Both the position numbers and the translations under genes were made by a program. From the IMG/VR virus record IMGVR_UViG_3300021963_000743, positions 1 through 21,769 of that record: a DNA stretch of 21,769 bases; one strand, 5' to 3'. Shown one piece after another: positions 8,212 through 15,860 of this stretch; the stretch's first letter is position 1, and the number at the start of each line of letters is the position of its first letter. The DNA is from a virus. The notes under the pieces are model-generated. The model made no database searches. It was not told the origin of the DNA and saw only the letters and a program-made list of their open reading frames with translations.

Positions 8212-9006
8212 ATGACAATGATGTCTATTTTGCTTGGGCATGGTGGCAAAGGCAGAGTTGCTATTTCATTGACCGCAACTGGCAACAATTACGATGTTTA
8301 CACAAACAGAGGACCATCGTATGTTGCTGGGACTTCAGATATCACAGTAACAATTGCCGCTCCAACCGTAATTGGATCAACAAGCACTGGTTCTTATGCG
8401 TTTTTAGTTCCATCATCTTTTAACCCAACAGACACGGTTACCGTTGTAAACAATGGATTGATTCAAGGGACTGGTGGTGCTGGAGGTGCTGGTGGCAATA
8501 ATGGTGGTTCAGGCAATCCTGGCGCTGGAGGAGGAAATGCAATTTATGTAAACAGGCCAACCGTTATTACAAACAATGGCACTGTTGCAAGTGGCGGCGG
8601 TGGCGGTGGCGGCGGTAACGGACGTAGTGGCGTAGGTTTTGTAGTTGGTAAAGCTTCATACAACGCAAATCTTGGTGGTGGCGGTGGCGGTGGCGGTGCT
8701 GGCACTTCGGGAGGCAATGGTGGCGCTGGTGGTACTAGTGTTTCTATTCCAAGCGCTGGTGGCACTCCCCCACAGGGAACACCTGGCGGTGCAGGAACAT
8801 CTGCGGGTGGTGGTGGAGGCGGTAGTGGCGGTTCTTTACCTAATGGTAGTGGCTACTCTGGCGGTAGTGGCGGTGGACGAGGCGCTTCAGGATCAGCGGC
8901 TCCAGCTGGGCAAGGAGGCAGTGGTGGAGGGACAGGAAATTACATAGTTGGTAACCCTTTTGTCACTTGGCCTGCGACTGGAACACGCCAAGGTGGCGTT
9001 GCATAA
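8212..9006 (+). CDS. Glycine-rich tail tip / adhesin-like protein
   Basis: This 264-residue protein is likely a fibre-tip or receptor-binding protein. The first ~85 residues are a beta-rich domain (FLVPSSFNPTDTVTVVNNGL), followed by a very glycine-rich C-terminal half with runs of 6-8 Gly alternating with hydrophobic strands (NAIYVNRPTVITNNGTVASG). Such glycine runs resemble adhesins like gp38 of S16-type phages, where they form packed polyglycine-II helices and exposed loops contact the receptor; that link is by analogy. The gene starts one base after the collagen fibre stop (TAA t ATG) with only a weak upstream AGGG, so it is probably translated by reinitiation and made together with the fibre. 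In-frame ATGs at 8218 and 8221 are alternative starts. Confidence 0.7.
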   Translation: MTMMSILLGHGGKGRVAISLTATGNNYDVYTNRGPSYVAGTSDITVTIAAPTVIGSTSTGSYAFLVPSSFNPTDTVTVVNNGLIQGTGGAGGAGGNNGGSGNPGAGGGNAIYVNRPTVITNNGTVASGGGGGGGGNGRSGVGFVVGKASYNANLGGGGGGGGAGTSGGNGGAGGTSVSIPSAGGTPPQGTPGGAGTSAGGGGGGSGGSLPNGSGYSGGSGGGRGASGSAAPAGQGGSGGGTGNYIVGNPFVTWPATGTRQGGVA

Positions 9007-9018
9007 AACGGAGAAACC

Positions 9019-9366
9019 ATGCAAACATTGAAAATGAAAATTACTGGATATGATGAGCAAAGCAATTCTTTATTGGTTTCTTTTTGCTCCGATGAAACAT
9101 CATCACAATCACCTGATGCTTATCAATCTTTTGCTTATCAGCCATATTTGATGTGGCCTGACATTGAAGACATTGATGAACTAAAAAAACGCATTGCAGT
9201 TGCTGGCATGTACGAAGCTGAACAACAAGCAAAAAAAGAAGCTTTGTCATCTGATCAACAAAAGATAGATGCATTCAAAGCTTTAGTGGGACAAGAATTT
9301 GAATACAGCGTAAGCGATTTGCTATCGCCACCAACTGTGCAATATACAAATCAGGTGAATGTATGA
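9019..9366 (+). CDS. Small hypothetical protein downstream of the fibre genes
   Basis: This 115-residue soluble protein begins with a beta-like part (LKMKITGYDEQSNSLLVSF) and continues with a helical part (ELKKRIAVAGMYEAEQQAKK). I recall similar small proteins behind fibre genes in uncultured phages but know no tested function. The position directly after a fibre and a tip gene, the size and the helical C-terminus suit a fibre-assembly chaperone or a small fibre component; this is inference from place only. A CGGAGA site at 9009-9014 supports the ATG at 9019. Its last four bases overlap the next gene (ATGA), which suggests translational coupling. From here the sequence becomes visibly richer in A and T. 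Confidence 0.65.
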   Translation: MQTLKMKITGYDEQSNSLLVSFCSDETSSQSPDAYQSFAYQPYLMWPDIEDIDELKKRIAVAGMYEAEQQAKKEALSSDQQKIDAFKALVGQEFEYSVSDLLSPPTVQYTNQVNV

Positions 9367-9869
9367 TTTCAAACTCATTGATTCCGTACAAAACCTTTAA
9401 TGCTTGTTCTATTGCTTGTATTCCAAGCGGCTTTTTTGTTCACCCAAACAATAAAGAAGGTTCAATATCGCAATGGGTTTATGTGTACTATGGAGAAGGA
9501 TTTATTGAATGTGCAAACGGTAAAAGTATGCACATATCAAAAGATTTGCATGGAGTTCTACATGAAATTCCAATTGATGATTTTTTAAATAGTCAGCTTA
9601 CTGTTACTGGAGGAAGCGCTGGATTTCATTACATAGCTATCAACCCAATTCCAACAACAAAACGATTTAATGCTGAAGTGATTACCGAAACAAGTCAAAG
9701 GCTGATTGATGGCTTTGAAAAAGAAACAATCATATTTTGTTTGGAAGGAAAGATTCAGTGTAATGGTGTCGATATTGACACATGGAAATTTGCAAGCATA
9801 GAAAACAACAAGACAGTCAGTTTGACTGTTCCTCAGAATAGCGTGGCATTGCTGTTGACTAAAAGATAA
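9363..9869 (+). CDS. Hypothetical beta-rich, possibly cupin-like protein
   Basis: This 168-residue protein looks like one or two small beta-sandwich units: VYVYYGEGFIECANGK at about residues 38-53 and ETIIFCLEGKIQCNGVDIDT at about 120-139, each a strand, a turn with Gly, and another strand, as in cupins. The His-x-His metal site of enzymatic cupins is not visible, so it may be a non-catalytic member or something unrelated. The ATG overlaps the previous stop in an ATGA junction. The gene precedes the oxygenase and glycosyltransferase genes, so it may belong with them, but it could equally be a fibre-associated protein. The base composition is low in GC: 17 of 60 bases are G or C over 9541-9600. 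Confidence 0.55.
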   Translation: MISNSLIPYKTFNACSIACIPSGFFVHPNNKEGSISQWVYVYYGEGFIECANGKSMHISKDLHGVLHEIPIDDFLNSQLTVTGGSAGFHYIAINPIPTTKRFNAEVITETSQRLIDGFEKETIIFCLEGKIQCNGVDIDTWKFASIENNKTVSLTVPQNSVALLLTKR

Positions 9870-9884
9870 GTTAACAGGTTTAAA
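9855..9884 (+). promoter_or_regulatory. Weak candidate sigma-70-type promoter before the oxygenase gene
   Basis: TTGACT at 9855-9860 (five of six -35 bases) is followed after 18 bases by TTTAAA at 9879-9884 (four of six -10 bases). It lies across the AT-rich 33-base gap before the oxygenase gene, among the longer gaps in the window. AT-rich sequence makes chance matches likely, so this is only a candidate. Confidence 0.2.
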
Positions 9885-9902
9885 TTAAAGTAAAGGAATT
9901 CA

Positions 9903-11012
9903 ATGTGCAATGAACTTTCACAATTTTTTGTTGAAAAATACGTTCACCTCAAAAGTGTTCTTGACATTGAAAAATGCAAGCAATTAACTATTGATTTGTC
10001 ACAAGCTATTGAAAAACAAAGATCTACAAAAGATATTCAATGCCCAAAGTCTGAATCGGTATATGGGGAACATGTGTTTGATCAACTTATGGTTGACATG
10101 CTTCCTCGCATAGAAAAAGAGACAGGAAAAAAGCTTTTTCCAACTTACAGTTACGCAAGATTGTACAAACATGGAGAAAAGCTAGACATACACATTGATA
10201 GGCCATCTTGCGAAATTAGCGCAACAATTACTGTTGGTTTTGATTCTGAAGTTTGGCCTATTTACATGGGTGATAAAGATGGCGGCAATGCCAGTAAGAT
10301 CAAAATGAATGTTGGTGATGTTGTTGTTTACAAAGGTAGGGAAAAATATCATTGGCGCAAGAAATTCAAAGGCCAATGGCAAGCGCAAGTTTTCTTGCAC
10401 TATGTTGACCAAAACGGCCCATACACTGAATACGCTTGGGATAAACGACAAAAGCCACAAGAAAAACAAAACCAAGTAAACCATTGGGCTTTTACTGATA
10501 TTTTTACAAACCAAGATTGCGACTTAATCGTAGAGGCATATTCAGATGGTTGTTTTCCAAAAGAAGTCGCACCAGTTGGCGGTGGCGCAGGGAAAATCAA
10601 TTTAAACATAAGAAATGTGCAAAGAGCTGTGATTCCCGTCTACAAAGACTTGGGCGCTCAACTTGTTGCTGCGGGTCTATCAGCCAACAATCAAGCATGG
10701 AAGTTTGATATCACACACGCAAATCAAGCGGAGTTTTTGATCTATCCCGCTGGTGGACACTATGTAGCACATGTAGATACGTTTATGAATCTGCAAGATG
10801 ATTGCCGAAAATTGACAGTGCTTACATTTTTAAATGACGATTACGAAGGTGGAAAGTTTTACTTACAACTGGGACATGAGAAATACTATCCACCACAAGC
10901 TAAAGGAACTGTATTGGTCTTTCCAAGCTTTTTTGTACATGGTGTAGAACCTGTAACAAAAGGAACACGCTATTCGGCAGTTTGCTGGATGGTTGGGAAG
11001 TTTTTAAAGTAA
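9903..11012 (+). CDS. Tandem-domain 2-oxoglutarate/Fe(II) oxygenase
   Basis: This 369-residue protein carries two oxygenase domains of the 2OG-Fe(II) type. Domain 1 (about residues 75-170) has H97-x-D99, then H150 in YHWRKKFKG and the strand QVFLHYVDQNG. Domain 2 (about 195-369) is prolyl-hydroxylase/PKHD-like: H290-x-D292 in GGHYVAHVDTF, RKLTVLTFLNDDYEGGKF, H346 in FPSFFVHGVEPV and R356 in KGTRYS, so the Fe triad and the 2OG-binding Arg are intact. In domain 1 the position ten residues after the distal His is Gln, not Arg, so its 2OG binding may differ or be lost. Such enzymes hydroxylate Pro, Lys, Asp/Asn, nucleobases or small molecules; the substrate cannot be told. An AAAGGA site precedes the ATG. 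The gene is AT-rich and is followed nine bases later by the glycosyltransferase. Confidence 0.85.
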   Translation: MCNELSQFFVEKYVHLKSVLDIEKCKQLTIDLSQAIEKQRSTKDIQCPKSESVYGEHVFDQLMVDMLPRIEKETGKKLFPTYSYARLYKHGEKLDIHIDRPSCEISATITVGFDSEVWPIYMGDKDGGNASKIKMNVGDVVVYKGREKYHWRKKFKGQWQAQVFLHYVDQNGPYTEYAWDKRQKPQEKQNQVNHWAFTDIFTNQDCDLIVEAYSDGCFPKEVAPVGGGAGKINLNIRNVQRAVIPVYKDLGAQLVAAGLSANNQAWKFDITHANQAEFLIYPAGGHYVAHVDTFMNLQDDCRKLTVLTFLNDDYEGGKFYLQLGHEKYYPPQAKGTVLVFPSFFVHGVEPVTKGTRYSAVCWMVGKFLK

Positions 11013-11021
11013 AGGATTGAA

Positions 11022-12083
11022 ATGAAAATAGCCGTCTACGCCATTAGTAAAAACGAAGCACAATTTGTAAAGCGTTTTTGTGAGTCTGCCAAAGACGCAG
11101 ACATTATTTTGATTGGTGATACAGGGTCAACTGATGACACCGCCAAACTTGGACGCAAACATGGAGCCAAAGTAGTTGACATCCGTATCAAGCCATGGCG
11201 CTTTGACAAAGCCCGTGAAACTGTTCTTTCTTTGCTTCCTGATGACGTAGATGTGTGCATTTCGTTGGATTTAGATGAAGTTATGGAAGAAGGCTGGAGA
11301 GCCGAGATTGAGCGTGTATGGAAAGAAGACACCACACGCCTGCGCTACAAGTTTGATTGGGGTTGCGGAATTGCCTTTTTCTACGAAAAGATTCACCACC
11401 GACATGGTTACTTTTGGCATCACCCCTGCCATGAGTACCCAACGCCTGACCCAAGGACAAAAGAAGTTTGGGCGCATACGGACATGCTTTTGGTAAGTCA
11501 TCACCCTGACCCTACCAAGTCAAGAGGCCAGTACATGGATTTACTGGATGTAGCGGTCAAGGAAGATCCAAACTGCCCTAGAAACGCCTTTTATTACGCC
11601 CGTGAGTTGACTTTCAACTACCGTTGGGGCGATGCCATTGCCGCCCTCAACAAGTACCTTGAAATGCCCCAAGCAACATGGTCAAACGAGCGTTGCTATG
11701 CCATGCGGTTATTGGGACAGTGCTATGCCGAGTTGGAAAAAGACTGGGACGCAATCAAGTGGCTGAGACTGGCTTGCGCTGAAGCACCATACACCCGTGA
11801 GCCTTGGGTGGAGTTATCTATGTTGTGTTACCGCCGTAGTATGTGGTCAGAATGCTATTTTGCAGCGCAACAAGCCCTGACAATTACCGATAAAGCCGCT
11901 GTTTACACCATGGACCCATCCGTTTGGACTGAAAAGCCTTATGATTTGGCATCTATTGCAGCTTGGCATCTTGGACACAAAGAACAAGCTGTGGAGTATT
12001 GCAAAAAAGCTTTGGAATACAACCCATCGGATGCTAGGTTGGTCAGAAATCTAGAGCAGATGACCGAGGAACAAAATGTCTGA
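11022..12083 (+). CDS. Family 2 glycosyltransferase with TPR-like C-terminus
   Basis: This 353-residue cytoplasmic enzyme should transfer a sugar from a nucleotide-sugar donor. Residues 1-110 form a GT-A fold: start strand MKIAVYAISKNEAQFVKRF, nucleotide-binding DTGSTDDT at 33-40, KPWRFDKAR at 58-66, and the metal-binding DxD-type motif SLDLDEVM with D83 and D85. The middle part HPCHEYPTPDPR is typical for the acceptor side of this GT2 branch (SunS-like/cd02511 style). From about residue 180 the protein is built of helical pairs resembling TPR repeats (WGDAIAALNKYLEMP, HKEQAVEYCKKALEYNPSD), usually a protein-binding platform. The acceptor could be a protein such as the collagen-like fibre, or a host glycan. 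GC content is higher than in the oxygenase gene (29 of 60 bases over 11161-11220). The 3' end overlaps the next gene by eight bases. Confidence 0.85.
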   Translation: MKIAVYAISKNEAQFVKRFCESAKDADIILIGDTGSTDDTAKLGRKHGAKVVDIRIKPWRFDKARETVLSLLPDDVDVCISLDLDEVMEEGWRAEIERVWKEDTTRLRYKFDWGCGIAFFYEKIHHRHGYFWHHPCHEYPTPDPRTKEVWAHTDMLLVSHHPDPTKSRGQYMDLLDVAVKEDPNCPRNAFYYARELTFNYRWGDAIAALNKYLEMPQATWSNERCYAMRLLGQCYAELEKDWDAIKWLRLACAEAPYTREPWVELSMLCYRRSMWSECYFAAQQALTITDKAAVYTMDPSVWTEKPYDLASIAAWHLGHKEQAVEYCKKALEYNPSDARLVRNLEQMTEEQNV

Positions 12084-13698
12084 TTACACCCGTCTGCGTA
12101 CACCATTTCTCAACATGTCGTTTACACCCGATGTGCCTAGCAATGCACTGGGTCCAACTGAATACAACAGCGGTTTGAATGTTGAAGCGGATGTGCGTGG
12201 GGTGAAAAAGATCAATGGTGAAATACAGATTTTGTCAGCCGTGCCAGGCCATAGCATTTTTGTAGATGCAAATTATCGTGACCAAGCTACTTTTGTTTAT
12301 ATCGTAGCAACCCGTGAAGGTAAGTGGTATCAGATTACAAATCTTGCAATCACCAACATAACGCCAGGTTATGGCGCAAACCCGAATGCCGCATTGTCAG
12401 GATATAACGATGATTTGAACATCACCACATCTTGGGTTGGTGGTGTGTTTTTCATCAATGACACATTGCGTCCACCAATGTACTACCGTCCTACGGATAC
12501 AGAAATTCAAATATACGACAGTGCGCCTGATAACTTTGTGTGGAATTACGGCACAAATGTTGTTGCCACCCGTGCAGGGTTTGTCAGAAACTTTTGCTCA
12601 CCCAATGTGGGCAACATCCTGATTGCAGGCAACATTACCGAAGATCTTGACACCAGCGTAACCGTTAACTTTCCAACCACGGTACGGTGGTCACAAGCGT
12701 TTGCCAATACAGGCGTACCAGCCACTTGGGAGCCAACGCTTACCAATATTGCCAACGAACAAGAAGTACCTGTGCGTGGGCCTTTGATTGATGGTTTTTT
12801 CTTGGGTGGCAACTTTTACGTTTGTTCGTATTGGGACACCGTGGTATTTAGCCCAATCGCCTACCAAAGCAGCACAGCACCTATCTTTGGTGTCCGACTG
12901 TTTAACCAAGGCCGTGGCTTGTTAAACAACAACTGTTGCGTCAACACTGATCAAGCTGTGTATGGCATAGACAGTCGAGACATTTGGGTGTTTGACGGAA
13001 GCAACTTCAATTCTTTGGGTAACCAACGGGTAAGAAATTACTTCTTCTCTAACCTTAGTCCAACCTATCAAAGTCGTTTGTTCATGGTGAACAACACACA
13101 AAAATATCAGATTGAGATCTATTACCCTGACTTGGAAAGCACAGGTTGGTGCAACAAGATGCTGTCTTATCGCTATGACCTTCAAGTATGGAATGCACCT
13201 AAAGATGTTCAGGGTGCATGTCATGGTTGTGAAGCACCTGTGTTTAACATAGATGAAAATGATTTCTTGTATGCAACTCGTTGCGTAACTTACGCTATTG
13301 GTGGCGTATCAAGCGCTCAATTGGTTGAAACCGCACAAGGAAATTCGTTTATCAATGATGCGCCAATTCCAGCTTTGTTTGAACGCAACAACGTGGTACT
13401 TCAATCCGAAAAAGGACCAGTTCCTTACAGCTCTAAGGTTTACATCCACCGTGCTTTGCCTGAAGTTGCAGGCACAGGAAACATAGACATCACTATTGGC
13501 GGGGCAAACTCAACCGCTCAATCAGCAACATATGGACAGACTGGCACGGTATCTGTGGTCACCGACAACCCTTGGGTGACAACTCAGCAAAACGCTGTGC
13601 GTACTGTGTCAATCAAGATTGAATCCAACGATGCTACTGACACATGGAATACCACTGCCATGAATTGGCAAGCATCAATCATTGAGGATGCGTTCTAA
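12076..13698 (+). CDS. Tail nozzle / packaged-DNA stabilisation-type protein
   Basis: This 540-residue, almost entirely beta-rich protein resembles podovirus tail hub/nozzle proteins (T7 gp12 or P22 gp10 type) that extend the adaptor ring and hold DNA in the head. Typical signs are repeated propeller-like strand groups: VGGVFFINDTLRPP at 121-134, RWSQAFANTGVPATWEPT at 204-221, and the YGIDSRDIWVFDG segment at about 296-308, followed by QRVRNYFF and a large C-terminal beta domain. No signal peptide or membrane segment is seen. A GAGGA site at 12066-12070 inside the glycosyltransferase gene fixes the ATG, and the two genes overlap by eight bases. It touches the next fibre gene in a TAATG junction. 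The function is from fold-like pattern and position, not from a search. Confidence 0.65.
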   Translation: MSDYTRLRTPFLNMSFTPDVPSNALGPTEYNSGLNVEADVRGVKKINGEIQILSAVPGHSIFVDANYRDQATFVYIVATREGKWYQITNLAITNITPGYGANPNAALSGYNDDLNITTSWVGGVFFINDTLRPPMYYRPTDTEIQIYDSAPDNFVWNYGTNVVATRAGFVRNFCSPNVGNILIAGNITEDLDTSVTVNFPTTVRWSQAFANTGVPATWEPTLTNIANEQEVPVRGPLIDGFFLGGNFYVCSYWDTVVFSPIAYQSSTAPIFGVRLFNQGRGLLNNNCCVNTDQAVYGIDSRDIWVFDGSNFNSLGNQRVRNYFFSNLSPTYQSRLFMVNNTQKYQIEIYYPDLESTGWCNKMLSYRYDLQVWNAPKDVQGACHGCEAPVFNIDENDFLYATRCVTYAIGGVSSAQLVETAQGNSFINDAPIPALFERNNVVLQSEKGPVPYSSKVYIHRALPEVAGTGNIDITIGGANSTAQSATYGQTGTVSVVTDNPWVTTQQNAVRTVSIKIESNDATDTWNTTAMNWQASIIEDAF

Positions 13699-15860
13699 TG
13701 CCTTTCGCACTAGACAGCAACCCATCGATCTCAGAAATCTCTGAGGCGGTTAACTACATCCTTGCCAATTTAGGATCAGGTACGCCGCCAGGCCAATACC
13801 CTGTCAACAACAATCCAAGCACAGGTTTTATTTCTAACGTGGTTGGCACATTGATTCAATATCAATACAGGTATTTGGATGTCAAATATGCTGACAACCC
13901 CGCTGGTTTAAATTTCAGCGACAACCCGTATGGTCGTTTGTATTTCGGTTTGTACAACACCGAAACGGTCACTGAAAGCATTGATCCAGCCCAATACACA
14001 TGGTTTCAAGTAACTGGTGGTTTTGGAGCAACCAAGACATTGTGGGTTGTAACTGCTGGTGGACGACACGCTACATTTGCTGCATCGCAAGAAGCGCCCG
14101 ATTTAAATCAAAACTGGCGGCTTGTGCCTTTGCGCTCAATTGATCTTGATAACCCATTCAAACCTTTTGACCAATGGATGAACGTCAAGTTTGCTGACGA
14201 CAGCGCTGGAACAAACATTAGCGACTTACCAACAAACAAGTTTTTCTATGGTTTAGCAACTTCAACTGATAACACCATATCGATTGACCCAACAGACTAC
14301 GAATGGTCGCCGTTTGATTTTGGAACAACAAATCAGTTGTTTTATCGATCATTTGGTGGACGCAACATTTCTTTTGTGCCGTCTGAAAACAACCCAATTG
14401 GTTACATACCTTACTTGTATGGGACAACGATTAACTTAGATGTGCCCACATTGGGTGCAATGACAAGTATCGGCATCATTTCTACATCGCCTTTAATTAT
14501 TGAATCGCCATACAGATATTTGCTTGTGCGTTACGCTGATGATGACATAGGCACAAATTCATCTAGCGATCCAACCGACAAAACCTATTTTGGTTTGCAG
14601 GCATCAGACATCATTGCCATAGATACAAACCCAGCAGATTACACATGGTTTGCGGCTGGCGGTACTTTTCTTATTGATGTATTTCTTTGGGTGAGAACTT
14701 CAGGTGGCAACACCTCTCAATTTAATTTGTCAATTGATGCCCCTGACAATTCAGGATGGATTAACCAAACGAATCAAACTGTTACTGCCGACCCATACAT
14801 AGATGTCTACAGCCGCACAGGTTCTGTAGTGGTCAACATTACCAGCCCAGCTTCAGGTCGAATTGGATATTCCAACCTTGGCGCCAACGGCATTGTGAAT
14901 TTAAACCTTGATCCATATGGTCAAGGGCGTGATAGTGGTGGATATACTTTTGATCCTGGCGCTACTGCAACAGTTGAAGTTGATGAGTTTGGTCGAATCA
15001 TTCAAGCTGCGGCACTTGATACTGTGCGGTACAGCACATTGCAAACATTTGCCACAGGAGGACAGACAGCGTTTACTTTTTCAAATTCACAGCCTAATCA
15101 AATCTTGGTGTTTCGTAATGGATGTTTTCTTGATCCAAACGTAGATTACACACGCACATCAACCACAGTAACACTCTCAAGTGCATGTGCTTTAAATGAT
15201 GTGATTCAGATGTATTACATCAGGCTAATTGATGCTTCCACATCGGCAGACAAAGTACCGTTTGTTGTGCAGACAGATACCTTGGTAAATAGTCAAACAC
15301 AAGTACCAAGTACCAATGTTGATGGATCTGAAGTTCTTTTCCTCAATGGTTCGTTAATCATGGACAGTGACTATGATTACATAGGCACAAACCAAGGAAT
15401 TGAGCTTATTACACCGTCTGTTGGTGGCAATTTAAATACCGTAGTTTTTGCGTTTAACAATGCAAATGTGTTGATATTTTCTGAAAACTACACACAAACC
15501 ACCTACGCCAACAATAACGTAGTGTTTCCAACTCAGTTTTCTCGCAACTCGCATTTGATGTTCTTTTGCGGCACTTTGTTAAAACCTGGCACTGACTACA
15601 CAATGTCAGGAACTGCGGCACTGATTTACACATACACAATCATTGGCGCACTTTCTTTCAGTGGTCAGCCGTCCCAATTTATATCTTTTAAGAGTGCTGG
15701 TGAGGCCTCTGCATCGTCCATCAGCGCCGCTGGTGTCTTGGGCATGGATATGCCTGTTTACATTGAGCACAAGCCCAGCATGAAAGAATTATTTGCTGAT
15801 ATGCAAAAAGAGCTTGAAAGACTAAAATCTGAGGTAGAAATGCTGAAAGGCCAAAAATGA
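13698..15860 (+). CDS. Repeat-built tail fibre protein
   Basis: This 720-residue virion protein is built from repeats. Residues 58-134, 160-232 and 273-349 are three related beta units, each with a V-K/R-[YF]-A-D strand, an [FY][FY]GL strand, a D-[PT]-x-[DQ]-Y-x-W turn and a late aromatic/Gly-rich strand. Residues 447-508, about 523-595 and about 600-668 are a second set of three related units with the 'GQTAFTF ... VFRNGCFLDPNVDYT' pattern common in phage fibres. The C-terminal ~35 residues (KELFADMQKELERLKSEVEM) form a heptad-like coiled coil that should trimerise. It starts on the A of the previous TAA, and its stop overlaps the next ATG in ATGA. It probably is a main tail fibre or spike; a structural collar role is the alternative. 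Confidence 0.7.
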   Translation: MPFALDSNPSISEISEAVNYILANLGSGTPPGQYPVNNNPSTGFISNVVGTLIQYQYRYLDVKYADNPAGLNFSDNPYGRLYFGLYNTETVTESIDPAQYTWFQVTGGFGATKTLWVVTAGGRHATFAASQEAPDLNQNWRLVPLRSIDLDNPFKPFDQWMNVKFADDSAGTNISDLPTNKFFYGLATSTDNTISIDPTDYEWSPFDFGTTNQLFYRSFGGRNISFVPSENNPIGYIPYLYGTTINLDVPTLGAMTSIGIISTSPLIIESPYRYLLVRYADDDIGTNSSSDPTDKTYFGLQASDIIAIDTNPADYTWFAAGGTFLIDVFLWVRTSGGNTSQFNLSIDAPDNSGWINQTNQTVTADPYIDVYSRTGSVVVNITSPASGRIGYSNLGANGIVNLNLDPYGQGRDSGGYTFDPGATATVEVDEFGRIIQAAALDTVRYSTLQTFATGGQTAFTFSNSQPNQILVFRNGCFLDPNVDYTRTSTTVTLSSACALNDVIQMYYIRLIDASTSADKVPFVVQTDTLVNSQTQVPSTNVDGSEVLFLNGSLIMDSDYDYIGTNQGIELITPSVGGNLNTVVFAFNNANVLIFSENYTQTTYANNNVVFPTQFSRNSHLMFFCGTLLKPGTDYTMSGTAALIYTYTIIGALSFSGQPSQFISFKSAGEASASSISAAGVLGMDMPVYIEHKPSMKELFADMQKELERLKSEVEMLKGQK
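13869..14744 (+). repeat. Three diverged ~75-residue beta repeats in the tail fibre
   Basis: Units at residues 58-134, 160-232 and 273-349 align through YRYLDVKYADNPAG / QWMNVKFADDSAG / YRYLLVRYADDDIG, then YFGL / FYGL / YFGL, then a shared DP-QY-W / DPTDYEW / NPADYTW turn. The DNA is diverged, so the duplications are old. Confidence 0.75.
15036..15701 (+). repeat. Second set of three tail-fibre repeat units
   Basis: Residues 447-508, about 523-595 and about 600-668 share a strand, then a [VML]-F-x-[NC]-G-x-x-[LI] turn, then x-D-Y-[TD] and more strands (VFRNGCFLDPNVDYT, LFLNGSLIMDSDYDY, MFFCGTLLKPGTDYT). The boundaries are approximate. Confidence 0.65.

Noticed and set aside
8575-8990. Frameshift joining the collagen fibre and the glycine-rich gene into one protein
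   Set aside because: A stop codon is followed after one base by a good ATG, with different reading frames and no slippery site. Separate, coupled genes explain it better.
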